From assembly GCA_012064415.1 (NCBI GenBank), contig SSNU01000030.1, positions 230,980 to 294,979 on the forward strand: DNA of 64,000 nt. Direction: 5' to 3'. Under the pieces are notes generated by a model that ran no database searches, was not told the DNA's origin, and worked only from the letters and a program-made list of their open reading frames with translations. Below are positions 30,211-43,400 of the stretch, piece by piece (the first letter of the stretch is position 1; each line of letters begins with the position of its first letter). This DNA is from Gyrodactylus bullatarudis. Its lineage: Eukaryota > Platyhelminthes > Monogenea > Gyrodactylidea > Gyrodactylidae. Position numbers and translations under genes: made by a program.

Positions 30211-30901
30211 AATTCCTTCGTGATAAAAATGATTTAATAATTTTTAAGTAAAATAAATAACAAAACAATTGTCCCTCTCAAATCTTTAGTTAATTTTTTA
30301 ACTTGGCATTTAGCCGAAAATTTAAATTTAACTACCTGAGATAGACAGTCTATCTCAGTCTATCATAGACTCTATCTCAAAAATAATTTTTGTCGAAAAA
30401 ATAAATTCCTATTATATTTAAATTATTTATTAAATAAATATATTTATTAATCTTTTAATCAGCGATACGTTCATTATATTCCAGGATTTACACATTAAAA
30501 TGATCATGTTTGGTTTAATGTATTCTAAATTTTATTAATTTGATGTCTACTTAAAAGTAACCATTTAAATATTAATTTTAACTCCTTTATCAAGTTAACT
30601 GAAACATGTAGTAAACTTTATAACTTATAAATTATTATAAGCCTTTAAATCGATTATAATTTCTCTGAATATGATGGAATTGATCTGAATGGGATTATAA
30701 GAAGTAGGATCTTGAAGCTCGTACAGATTTTGTTATACAACGACCCCACAACTGTAATAATATTGATATAATCTATGATTTGAATTTCACTGGATCCTTT
30801 AAAAATTAAATTCTTTAGAGAAATAACCAGAAATTGATTGAGAGAATAAGAATACAAAATTTAATACTTTTATTAATTTACAATGTATTAATTTTTACAA
30901 T
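30211..30901. other. Intergenic spacer, RER1 to M60-like peptidase
   Basis: 691 bp, very AT-rich, no gene seen. A short perfect hairpin, GAGATAGACAGTCTATCTC, lies near 30,339-30,357 and part of it is repeated just after. Confidence 0.5.
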
Positions 30902-33900
30902 TTAAAGATAAAATTCACTCAATTTACTGGTAATAAATCTAATGTCAAGCCGGGGATGGAAATTTTTGATGCCTTTGAACAGATCTGTTTTCGAATTGAT
31001 TTCTTTGTAGCCTCCATAGCATGATTTACCCAATGCTTTGGCCATATAGTAAGTTTGTCTCATAACATGGTTGAATGGATAATCGTATGGTATCCAACAC
31101 GACATGTTCTTGGTAAAATGCAAACTTCGTTCATCAATGGGGAAATTGAAAAGTCTATTAAATACAGTCATGTCGTATCCAGTCTCCTGTGATAAAATCA
31201 CATGCCAATTTGAGATAACATCTGTGAATGGGAGATTATCATGAATCTGTATTTTATGAGATGGGGAAAAAATTAGAATTTCCTTCTCTATTATGACTCA
31301 TTTTGTTGCTCACCATTCTTGTTATGACATTACTCAAGAGACCCTCAGAAAAGTAGACTCCCAAAACTTTGAAATACGAATATCCAGCCGTCCTGGTGAA
31401 TGGCCAAACTTTTTCCGACCAAAATTGGAGTAAATGTTTTTTTTCGTGTGCAGTAAAATAGTGCAAACTCTTGAAGGCTTTCCTTCCGAGGTTACTGTCA
31501 CGATAGAGTATCTGTTTTGATAAATATTTTAATGATCTACATAATACATAACTGAAAATTCTTGAGTGTAAATTCAAAAAAATCAATCCATAAGATTTAC
31601 ACAGTATTCGAACTACATATAAAATAGAATTTATATTAGGAACAATGATCAGATTAAAGATTATTTTAAAAAGGTTTTCCTATCGAATGAAATTTCAAGA
31701 TCAAGTTCACTAAATTGGCTGGGAAACAAAAAAAGGTTTCAACTTTGTCATTTGATTTTTTCGATATCCCTTGTGACAGGAGAAATCAAACTGACTGAAG
31801 GAAAATAATCATCATTGATGTAAAAATTTATATATTTTCTCTCTATCTCAGTGACTCTGTAGCAGAACGAGACTACAAAGGGAAAACTGCAATAGTATAA
31901 AATTGGCTAAAGTCACAAGAACATGATGTATCCCTATTAAATGTCAAAATTAGAAGAAAAGTTTTCCCCTGGATATGTAAATGACAAGGTATCATAAAGA
32001 TAAGGATTTGATAAATGGCTGAAATGAATGTATTTTCTAGTCTTATTAAAACATGGCTAGAGAATATTACCAATTCATTACGAAAATGATCAAAACACCA
32101 CTGCAATAATAAAAATGAAGATTTATAATCCAATCTTGCTCGCGTTTCCAGTCCTTCTTTTCAAATCTTTTTTCGACAATGAAAAAGTAGAAAATTAAAA
32201 CCCAATCGAATTTACTTACTCTGTAGGCTAAGTCGCAGAACATCAAATTCGAAGCTTCATTTGTACCAGGCATGAACCACTTTTCATCCTGGAATATATG
32301 GCCAAGTTCATGACAAAATCCATTGAGCAATTCTATTCGATTATCAACAATTCGAAGCAGCTTATGCATCCAGTCTAGGGTTGCAATCCAGGGATAACCT
32401 GAATGAGCAAGACCATGTGAAGTTTGTAATTCCATGGATACAATCTCTTTCCTAGAATCATTAGCTGATGTTCCCTGAAAATTATGGAACAACTTGACCA
32501 TATTCGATAAGACCTCTAAGCTCTTTGAAATTTTTTCATAGCCATGAGAGTAGACCAATTTCAATGGGGTACATATAACATGATTTTCTCCCTTTAAAAT
32601 GGCCTGACTTGCACCAGTTGTTGATTTTGTATAATTCCACAATTTTTCACTCATATTCTTACCCAGACTCACGTCTAGGATGGCATTGTGAAAAACACCT
32701 TCTAGTTCAACTTTGATCACATTCCTGCCGGAATGTAGATTTATTAAACTCAACACTCCTCCGAATTCATGATAAATTTCAGTATTCATCTTCTCCATAG
32801 GAATAAAACGATGGATTTCCACATGACGTATGAAATATTCCCGATTACGAATTATTTCTGGAGCACAGCCAATCATAAACTTCCACGAGGAGTTGCCTTC
32901 TAGAATACGGAACTTCCAGGGAAATGAAGGTTTAACTGCAACACCAAGATAGATTATTTCATTTTCTAGGCTGGAGTTCACTTCGATAATTGGGTTAATC
33001 GGTTTTATGTCTGGATTAACATCGCCAGGGTATTCCAATGCCCCAGGAAACTCTATGCTTCGGTTGTTATCAAGAAATAAATCCCTTATGGGACCAAGAA
33101 AAGAAATGAGTCCAGAACCTTCATCTTGTGCTGACAGCGGCTTTTCCGGACATGGCAGATATTTATCGAATTCATCTGAATATTTCTCTAATATAGCCTG
33201 AAAGTTGAAATAATTCAGCATATTCCGAGCCTTGTTGGATTTGAGAGTTTGCGCAGATGGCTTTATGCCTATCCAGGAATTGGTGTTGTAATCAACAGCT
33301 CTAAGGACATCTTCCACAGCGAAAATATCCTCTTTTGTAACTTTATTGAGGGTGAAGTAGTTGTCCTCATCCAGGATGATGTCATCTTTGATAACATCGA
33401 AACCGTTCAAGGTGAAATCGACATCGTGAGAATTTTCAATATCAATTAACCAAAAGAATGGAATCTCATTGTACAACAAATATCGTGCTTGCTTAGTGAA
33501 CTTGATCATTTTCGACTCGGATAGAACGAGAATATTTCGATTAGCTTCAGAAGAATTAAAGTCTTCCTCTCGCCGGATTAGAAGCTCAGGGATTCCATCC
33601 CTTCCAAAGAACCATTTCAGGCTGCCAGTTAGTTCTTTGAATATGTCTCGATATAAATTGTATTCTGGATGAAAGACTCGATTCCAAAAACTTAAATCAG
33701 TCGTTATCAAATAGCCACCAATCCGATCCTTGTATTGTCCAACTATGGTTGAACATTTACCCATGAAACTTATCAAACAGAATTGCCCAGACGACAACGG
33801 AACTAAGCCTGGGACATTCTTGGAGATGAAAAGACTGTTTGTATTATTCAATAGCGCATCTTTAAGTCTCTGGAAAAATGGGAATTAATTAATGAAATGA

Positions 33901-34566
33901 AATCTATTCAATATGAACTCTGTTTGTGTGAGATTCATATCTTCTTCATTCATATACTCAAAAATATGAAATATGAAAATCTAGGAAATACTTTAGACTT
34001 TTTTATAATCGGGTAGATTTGAAATTTGATAGGATCCCTCTCCTTTGGGGCCAGGGAGAAATAATTTTCATCCTGACAGCATCCATAAATTCTAATTTGA
34101 CTGATGGCGAATGCATTGATCTTCTCGTAACTGTAGGGAGAACCAGTTGATAGGATTATGTTGGAAGTTATCTCACCAAGAAAGTTGACAGTTACATTCT
34201 CAGTCGACTGATGGAAACGAACATCTTTATCGACTAATACCAGACGATTGTACGACCATGGCTTATCGCATAGTCGAAAGTGATGACTTCGTGAGACTTG
34301 AAAAGGCAGATTAATTTCGCCTAGGAAAGAAAGAAATTAATCATTTTAAATCCCTTAGAAATTCTTGTGGACAACTTTACTCTTGTTGAAGCCAATCGCC
34401 TGTAGAATTATTTTGTGAATTTGATAGGATTTATCCAGACGTATAACAATAAAGTTAAACTCATTAGAACTTGAGATGAATTTTATCTTTGGATCAGAAC
34501 TGAGGATATTCTCAAAGGGTGTTGAGCTCTCAGTTCCTTCGACTGAAAATTTCTTTGTATTCAATT
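30902..34566 (-). CDS. M60/TCAF-like zinc metallopeptidase domain protein (5' end missing)
   Basis: Large secreted or surface protein of the peptidase M60-like (enhancin/TCAF) group. Exons: 34381-34566, 33992-34320, 32220-33869, a 30-nt exon 32071-32100, 31314-31511 and 30902-31246. All junctions are in phase, giving at least 911 aa. The first two exons resemble a lectin/discoidin-like beta fold (FNFIVIRLDKSYQIHKIILQ). The main exon contains the M60 signature: HSGYPW followed by GFCHELGHIFQDEKWFMPG, with the zinc HExxH intact and a following Glu (NEASNL). The C-terminal exons fit the helical end of TCAF-like proteins. The upstream exon, which must supply one base of a codon and probably a signal peptide, was not found. 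The 30-nt microexon (WCFDHFRNEL) is the least certain part. Confidence 0.8.
31512..32070 (-). other. Intron of the M60-like gene
   Basis: 559 nt; AT-rich, no further exon or repeat recognised. Confidence 0.45.
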
Positions 34567-37500
34567 CTGTAACTAGAATAAAATCATAAATGATCGTAAT
34601 TATTGATGAGAAAGTCAGTAGCTGATTTATTTGCAGCTAAAACTAATTAATCTTTTTCACTAAAGTGGGATTAGGTTCCTTTTAAATGAAATTCCGATCT
34701 TCAAGTCGGCAATCTTTAGTCATAGTGTCAAATCAAAATCTAGACAAAATTGATTGATATCTTTGATAATATAAAAATGATCGATACAATTTAAATTTAT
34801 TTAGCACTCTTCCCACCTCAGTTCATAGATTGTCCTTAAAGAAAGTGAGAAAATTCTCTCCTCATAAATATTATTCATCTGTGAAAAGATGTAGCAGATT
34901 GATGGAGCGAATGAAGTTAAATTTCCAAAAATGCATTCATTTTGTGAATTTATCCAGGATACCTGAGGTATTAAATGATCCATTCTACTCTATTACAAGA
35001 AGCTATTGGGGAAGGGAGTGTTGATTAATGGATTTAAAATTCTTTTGGAAAATTCATGTTCAATAATATTTCAAGAGGGAGCATTTTATTATACAAGATT
35101 TGAATAAACTTTGCGATTAAACTCTACATGAATCAATGCTACCATCTTTCAAAAAAGGGATTACTATTTTTCCATATTTTGCCAATAAGAGATCTAAAGT
35201 CTTGACACTTTGAGGAGACACAGGACTTGCATTAGTTTATTACATTCCCTCATTTTGAGTGGATTAGAAGACAGGGAATAATATTTCACTTAAAAAGAGA
35301 ATTGATTATACAGAAGAGAATGAGAGTTGCCATTTTTTCCCATAAATTAAATTGAAATATTCCCCCTTTGTTTTTGATGGAGAGAATATTTTTGCTTTCA
35401 TTTTTGATACATCACATTCTCTTTGTTTGCTTCTTATTTCTCATACGAAGGAAGGATTACATTTTTAATAAATACAGAAGAATAAGCCTCATAATTTGAA
35501 AGATTTCTTCTATAGACCTGACTGACAAGCAGAATTTAAAATTATTCTTGGTCAGTGTAATATTTTAATATAACAGATGAAATATGTAGACTAGATTAGG
35601 CCAAATTTTTTAACTTTTCCCAGCCTTAAACTCATTTTGAAGATTATCGAAAACTAAGCATTTTTTCCTACAAAACCATACGTTTTCGAGTTTGTTCTGA
35701 TATACAAAATCTCGATTGAAAATGACAATTTTTGAACACGCGTCAAGATTTTTTCAATGAATTTTACTACGAGAAAGGACAAAATTAAGACTTGAATAGT
35801 TTTTGCTACATTTTGAATAAAAATAGTGTTGTAGTCTTTTTCTCATGTTGAAAGAAAGTCCCAGGAAATTAGGTAATTTTAGATGATTTTAGGGAAAATG
35901 GGATTTTTGTATATCAGAACATGAAGACATTTCATTTTGGTTTTCAAAAATGTGTTGTTCTCGGTTGAAACATCAATTTTCGATTCACTCATGGAACATT
36001 GTTCGTGAAAAATAAAATTTTGTATTACCCTAATGTAGATATTCTTCCATGCACTCTAAAATGCCTAGCTAATTATAGTTATAACAGATAGTTTTCCAAA
36101 CTAACCTCTTATAACAAACAAATCTATATAGTAAACAGACATAGTCCACACATACTTTACGTGTCAATACCAATGTCTATGATGAAATGTGTAAATGAAT
36201 GGAATACAGTATTGAGTTAAAAAAAGGAGTGATTTGATGAGTAGTACTATTCACTCATTGAATGAAAATATAGTCTCCCATACTGGATAAAGTATTGATT
36301 TATTATTATCCCCCTCCCCTTACATAATACATACATATGCTCCAAAAAGGGGATTTCTATAGTACAAAATGTGATGTGTATTGTTTTCCTTTTCATTCAC
36401 ATACCACAAACAACACATACACACACAGAAATATATAGTTTGTGTATGATACAACTTTACTTGATCATTGATCATACATCATGATACGTATATGGATGAT
36501 GTATGTATTCATTCTTTCTGTCTTTTAATTCATGTACAGACACGTGTAAATTCCTACATATATTATAATATATATTATAATTATAATAATGGGTACCTTG
36601 CATACTCTATGATAACAATGTGTATTCTCGTACCCCGATTAGTTGGTTAATCTTGAATGAATTATAATTATGTATTACAGAATAATAGACATGGATTTAC
36701 ATGGAGGGAGAAATAATGTTATTTTTGACTACTTCATGTGTATTATTATTATTACGAACCATTTAAACGTGTGAATAACTTTGTGAAATCCATACATTGC
36801 AAGATTATAAAAGATGAAGAAAAAAATTTTCCTAAAAACTTGTTACTCTTGATATCTCTCGAATGAAAATATTGAAATACAATCTTTCTCATTATCTCTC
36901 TCTGTCAAAACAGAGTTCCATTCAAATGTATCATATTTCTTTCTTGAGTAGAGTAGAATATCAAAATATCTACACATTACACTTGAGTATCCCCTTTTTC
37001 CTACTTGAATGAAAGTATTTTGAGATTTATGAAATTTGCAGCTTTTTCCATAGTAATTATGTAATTTAAAATAGATTTTAGCAGTTTAAATGTCACCTGT
37101 GCAACAAAATAAAGAGGAAGCAAAGCAACGATTTCTGTTACAAAATAAACAAAGATGTTTGATATTGATAAAGACGGGAGCTATTCTGAAATTTGTCACA
37201 AAATAATAAATCTAACCAGAAGAGAAAGAAATATGATTTTCTTTCATTATGAGTTTCTTTCATATTAATTTGAGCATGAAAGATGATTCTAGGGGATTAT
37301 TCTCAACTGAATTTTTTATGAGCTCAAATATTTGTGGATTCCTAGTCAGATAAAATCATGAAACTCTTACTAAAATAAGAGATGAAAAATTTCTCAGTTT
37401 GGTACTGTTGGGATTGTTTTAATTATCTCATACAGATCTCAAATCAAAATTATAACTCAGTCCAATTAAATATTGAATAAAATGCTCAGATTTTGTACAT

Positions 37501-38850
37501 AACCAAATGCCAAGTTAGTTATTGTAGTTTTACTTGAGTAAGTGCTATAAACAATTAGTCTTAATTCAAAATTTTATGAAATTTTACCAGAAATTAATCC
37601 AATTTTGGCCCCTAAAATCTCTCAAATCCCAAATAACTTAGTTATATTTTCATTACAGTACTAATGAGTAAACCATAGATTTTATTTTGTGCGTCCGGGT
37701 TTCCAGTCATACATTTTAGAGAGTTTAGTGTAGTATTTTGAAAAAGAGCGGTGCTCTACATTACAGTAGTTCATTCTATACGAATACAATACGTTTTCAA
37801 TATCAGATTAAAATGGCTGCTCTGTGAGAATTCAATGCAGTCCATTTTTCAAGAACAAATCTGCCATCTCTACAGAGCTGGTGGGATTAATTGAATTCAA
37901 ATTAACTTTACCAAATGGGAATTCAGATCAATAACATGTGCAGTTAACTTTTATTATTGTGTCAATATATATTTATTATTACAGTTGAGTCTTTAAATAC
38001 CAGATGCAATGTCTAGGCACACGTTAAGGAATGTAATTTGCATTCAGCCAAATGATAAGTTATCAAGGCCATCTGATAACCATTCTAATATATATATAAT
38101 TGGCAAGTAGTCTTGATAAGACTTTCTTATGTTATAGAAATTAATCCACGAATTGTGGTCAAATTTACCTTCATTCAATGGATGGATGAGCAGCCTACCT
38201 CCTGCCATTTCAGAAACAGGAAGGAAACATCTCATCTAATCTTTTGGTAGAATTTTTCTCAAATGCAGAGTCAATTTATCTCTATTTCTCAAATGGATTT
38301 GTAATTCATACAAGATTCGTCAATTTAATACTTAATCTTTTTCAAACATCGTGGTTTTTTTCCATAAAAAATTGCTTCCCAGCATACAGAATAGAAAATA
38401 TCATTTCAAACTGTATTTAGTCTGAAATGTCAAATGTTTTTCATGGAAAGTCATTATTCTCAGATAGATAAATAGAGTTTCCAAAACAGACCTTTGAATG
38501 GTTTTTTATCTGTATCTGTATGAGATAAACTGAATGTTTTATGTTAATGAATATGTCATATATTTGTGATTATGATTGATCGAGATGAGGAATCCTCATT
38601 GAGGAATAATAATCTCCAGCTAATTTTCATTCGACATTCAATAACACAAAAACACCTAATTAAACTGATATCAAATATTAAATTCATTATTTATGTACAG
38701 TAAACTTTCTCAAAAAAGTATATAAAGAAGAGGAACTGATTTATTCTCAACAAAATTGAGATTGGAATAAGAAAGATAGAAGCACATAAATTGGGTTTAT
38801 TTGTTGGGGATAAAAAAATATTAAATTCGTCTCATTACTCATTACTAATG
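34567..38850. other. Gene-poor region
   Basis: About 4.3 kb without a supportable gene, apart from the MITE-like element at 35693-35921. It contains short AT microsatellites (for example near 36,560-36,590) and small random open frames. It may hold the missing 5' exon of the M60-like gene. Confidence 0.5.
35693..35921. mobile_element. MITE-like element with terminal inverted repeats
   Basis: It begins TGTTCTGATATACAAAA and ends with its reverse complement, TTTTTGTATATCAGAACA (one extra T). It is 229 bp long, AT-rich and has no coding frame. A diverged copy of the left end (TGTTCTGGTATACAAAATG, followed by similar sequence) occurs near 61,848-61,930 in the cGMP-kinase intron, which supports a dispersed repeat. 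No target duplication is obvious. Confidence 0.65.
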
Positions 38851-40496
38851 TAGGGCAGTAAGTAAAATAGCAGAATTCTCAAAAAAATTAGCAAAAATTT
38901 CAGCATTTTTAGCAAAAATATAGCAAAAATAAATTTTTTTAGCCAAAAAATAGCAAATTTATCCAAGGCCTATTTGCATATAATATAAGTATTTTTTAAA
39001 GTTCTCTTCTTTAAAATTCTTATTTTTTTGATAGAAATATTTCATTCTAGAAAATGATCTTTCCACTTCGGCTGAAGTTGGATTCATATTGAGCATTAAA
39101 TTTTAATTTCGTGGGCTAATTTCATCTCTTGTCATATTGAAGATATCAGCAGCCTTATTTTTCGAGAGCCTTTCATTGATGTACTCTTTAATCTTGTAGG
39201 GATCCTCGCCAAAGTTGAGATTCTTGATTAACGGATAAACTTCTCTGAGGGTCTTATTCGGATCCTCTATGGCCTTAACTAATTCTTTTATTGAATGATA
39301 GGAATGTTGGATTGTAGCAAGATCTCTAGAAATTTTTTCATCACTGAGTATTTCCTTGAAGTAAGTAAGTTCCCCAACGAGTAACTACTGGTGTTGGAGG
39401 TGCACCTATGATCTCGAATTTGTCTCTTCTTGACTTATTCTTGACAGTTGAAGCTTTTACTGAAGAAATAAGTCGATCAACGTTAGGACAGCTCTCCTTG
39501 ATGATCATGGCACAATTATGCAATAAATGAGAGAAACAAGTAACGTGAAATAGATTAGGATATTTTGTTTTCAAAAATCCTTTAGCCTTCGTCATATATG
39601 TGGCAGCATCCGAAAGTAGAAGCAAGAAGTTTTCCGCAGAGACTTCAAATTCCTCCAGGGTTCTACAAATGCTGTCGCAGATAAACAGATAATCCAATTT
39701 GGTTTTGACTTCTATACAATTGCAGACATAGAATTTAGTTGGTTCTTCAATAGATCCGATAATTATGCAGCATATTGAACGATCATTAATTCTGCTTTCG
39801 TTAATCATGATAAAAACTGGTTTATCTTTAACGAAGCTCTTGATAGTTTTGATTTCTTCCATGTAAAATTCATCCAAATAATTTCTAGCTGCCACACTTG
39901 TAAAAGAATTGATATTTAAGCTTTTAAACATTTCAACAATAGATGGGTTCTCAAGCTTATTCAGAGGAATTCCAGCTTTTAAGAATCCTTTAGCAATAAT
40001 CTTGTTTTTATCTCCAGGAAAATGAGAATCAATTTGGGTAATTTTTTGGAACATTTGATGCTTCTGGGTCGAAATATGCTTGAATATATGATCCTTTTTT
40101 TGAAGCCTTGAAGGATGAGTTGCATTTCATGCATTTAATTTATCCAGGGTTATTCTTGTCAATCTTGAAAGTATCTGGAAAACCGCTGAGAAGCTTGGTT
40201 ACTCGTAGTGGCAATGACATCGTAAGGTAACTAAAGTGAGGGAATACACACTATTCCATGGTTTTCTTAGTATATCTTTCAATAAGAATAAAGAAATTTA
40301 TCTGAAATACAATTATCAAATATCCAACACAGGCTTGTGAGAAAAAATTAGCCAAAAAAGGGCATGTCATATCTCAAAAGCAAAAAAATAGCAAAACTAT
40401 CTCGACTATCAGAAGGGTTAGAAAAGAAAGAATGATAGTCTCTTATTCGTAGTAAAATTCTACATATCATATCAAAAATAGCAAATTTACTGCCCT
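38851..40496 (-). mobile_element. hAT-family transposon, decayed
   Basis: About 1.65 kb, bounded by inverted ends TAGGGCAGTAA (38851) and TTACTGCCCTA (right, ending at 40498), with AGCAAAAATA-type subterminal repeats at both ends. A direct repeat ACTCATTA occurs at 38837-38844 and 40497-40504 and is a candidate 8-bp target duplication; six bases lie between it and the left end, and it overlaps the last two bases of the right end. The inner minus-strand reading is a transposase remnant (next entry). hAT elements make 8-bp duplications and have short inverted ends, so size and layout fit. Confidence 0.85.
38990..40222 (-). pseudogene. hAT transposase remnant (zinc-finger, DUF659-like core, dimerisation end)
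   Basis: Read 5' to 3' on the minus strand: MSLPLRVTKLLSGFPDTFKI and an in-frame stop; then a CMKCNSSFKASKK zinc-finger-like block with HIFKH and QKH, shifted by one base at a poly-A run. The long open frame follows (39341-40054: NINSFTSVAARNYLDEF, FIMINESRINDRS, LLLLSDAATYMTKAKGFLK, FHVTCFSHLLHNCA, VVTRWGTYLL). A second shift comes at a repeated TTAC. The last part carries the hAT dimerisation motif NMNPTSAEVERSFSRMKYF after another in-frame stop. It is inactive as read. Confidence 0.85.
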
Positions 40497-40498
40497 AC

Positions 40499-43400
40499 TC
40501 ATTAGTATAGGTTTTTAAAATAAATATTTTAGTCAGTTCGTCTTCTTCATATTTTGAGAAATCTTTTTCAATAATCTTTGAGAAAAAAATATTATTAACA
40601 AAAGTTTAGATTTAATATTCTTAGGGATCAGAAATATCAAAAACAGTTAATGTAATCTCAAAAAACAGTCATACAATGAAAAATCAATGGAGGGGTATCT
40701 GCAAAGATCGATAAGCTTTACAATGGTGTGTAATTTGAAATTTTCATTTAATCTTTTTCGTGGACACATTTGAAGCTAATAAATTTTTTCCAAAAAAAAC
40801 CCAATTCAATTTTATCATGAATCTATATTTTCAATTTGTCAATTGAAAATTCATCGAGGTAAAAGCAAAGAGAAAACTAGTTGGAGATAGTGGGAAACGT
40901 AAAATTGATCACTTTATGAAATGGAAGAGATAGTTGATAAAGAGCAATATTCCGAGATGAATTATTAAATGGACCTATAGCAAGCCCCAAAAATAGAGAT
41001 GCAAAGGTAAATTTTATCAAGGTAAGGCATATATAGACCCAGTTATATATGCAGTTATAAAGTTGTACGCCTGTTTTTCTCAAAACATTCCCTGTCTTAT
41101 GTTGGAATAACTAAGCGTTCATTCAAAATTAAAATCCTTGTTATATCTTTGAAATAAGAATTTCGATTGGAACATGGATTATTAGGTGAGAGCTTATTAA
41201 TTTCCCATATCTGAGGAGAAATAAGAATAAGGATGGCTAAACTCTCGAATAAAATTCCTAAAAAGTCCATATAGGAATGTAATAAGTTATCTTCTGTAAT
41301 TGCTGTGTTTAAATAATGATTTATTTGTTGTGAAGTTAATTGAGGAATTTCATTGTTCATACATATTTATTTCCATGTCTAGTCCATGTAATCGAAAGGA
41401 ATACGAAGAATTTAGACGTAAATCCATGCTGAATCTATCATAAATCTTGATGTAATGAAAATTATTTTTGTCTTGATAGAAAACGTGATAAATGGCAGAT
41501 AAAATTAAAATTTTCTAACACTTAACAACTTACTTTGTGTGTCCGCCGAGAAAAGTATCATGAACATTTAAAAGTAATCATCTATAGAAATGTAACCTTA
41601 CTGGAGAGTGTTTGAAATCAATCTACTCAATTCAAGTGACTCTCAACTCTCAAAGTATACAAATAGAATTCATTTAAACCAAGTTAGGGAGAGTTTCCAG
41701 CTCCTAAAAATTATTCCCTCCGTTTTCCAGCCTATTCATTTCACTTTCTTCTCAACCAATCTAGATATTTAAACTCTAAACTTGCTCTCACAGACTTTGA
41801 TAACCTTTACGATCTAAAATCAATCTACCTAAAGACTAAATTTGATTACTCTATATCTCTTCTTTATTCTAATTTACATTTGACTGAATAAGTCCGGCTT
41901 TCGAAACCTTTTACATTCAATGAAATTAAACCTCTGACTGTGAGATAAATTTAGCACCTGGATTGTTGTCGTTGTACAATTTGCAAACAATCTCTACTAA
42001 GTATGAGACTGATTCTGCTGAAGGAACTTATGCGGATGTTCCAACGATAGAGAAACATTGAAATAACTTATCAATTATGTATTCTGATTGAATCAACCTG
42101 TGATCAATGCTTGCATGAAAATGACAGACGTAGAATGGATGATTAGAAAATTTCAATTTGTTATGATAAATAAAAGGTTAACAATTCAGAATTACAATGA
42201 AACTGCATTCTGTGCTTATATAGTTTATGACAAAAAGATAGATTCATCTATTCAACCTAGGGGACATCGTGAATAAGTGGATACGAGAGAAAAACTGATA
42301 ACATCAAAACCATTATGGAATTTCTTTGAAAATCAAACCTTTAAAAACAAACCCATTTTGATGAATCATGTTGCATGTTAAATTTCCATAGAAATGAATA
42401 TTTCTCATGGATCAAAGGAGCCGTACATCTTTCGAAAAATTATTTTCCCATAAGCTTGTAAGTTACAAGCTGTAACCAAGGTAAATATTTCAGTTTTAGT
42501 ATAGAACTACAGTTGGAACAAGAAGTTTGGCTTTCTTTTTCAACGAGCATATTATATTCAAAAATTTTAATTCTCCGGCCTTTTCTTCTATAAAGAAAGT
42601 TGGAGCCGTTTTACTGATCATCCAAATGAAGATGCATATAATTTTAAAGAGAGTTATTTATCGGTTTATAAGTAATTTAAATTTACAGAAACGCGAAATT
42701 TTGAAAATCTGTAAATGATTAGCTGTAAATAAATTGAACAACTTCTACTAACTATCAAGTATCGTTGTTCACGGTATTATTTTATAGAGTTAATTAATTT
42801 TATTTAATATTACAAAATTATTTCTAGTGAGCAAAAAAAAGTTAAATATCTAGAAAGTCAGTCGTTCAAAGTAATCAACTACAGCAGTTACAGTTTTGAG
42901 ACCTTATCATTGTACAATCTCTTAAAAAAGGAAATAATAGTAGTATCAAATGTTGAGAGAGATATTAATTGCTCAAAATGATTTATTAGATTCGAATCAT
43001 CCAAAAAGTAAGCATAGATAGGAAAATTATCTATTATCAAAAATATAGGCATTTCTGTTTAAAATTATTGATTTCTATAAATTTAATAATTTCTACAGGA
43101 ATATCCTGAAGCTTAATTTTCTTTAAATTTGCATTTCTAATTTTCAATCATCAACGATATTTTTCTAGTAATAAAAAAAACAGAAATTCATCTCAAAGTA
43201 ACGAATTTGTTGAAGCATACTCTAGTGTTTTGGTTTTTGTTGAGATTTTTGAGAGGGATTTTTATTTTTTTCTATATTTTGGAGAAAAGCCTCGGTTACG
43301 TTTAAGCTTCAATTCGTATTCCTTTCCCTTAGAAAATATTACTTTGTACTCTTGCTTTTCAACAGAAGAAAAAACTATCACTTTCTTTTGTGAGAGGAGA

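Noticed and set aside
34801..34983. 60-codon minus-strand frame as first exon of the M60-like gene
   Set aside because: No signal peptide, no usable donor in the needed phase, and composition is background-like.
38044..38235. 63-codon minus-strand frame
   Set aside because: No similarity and no gene context.
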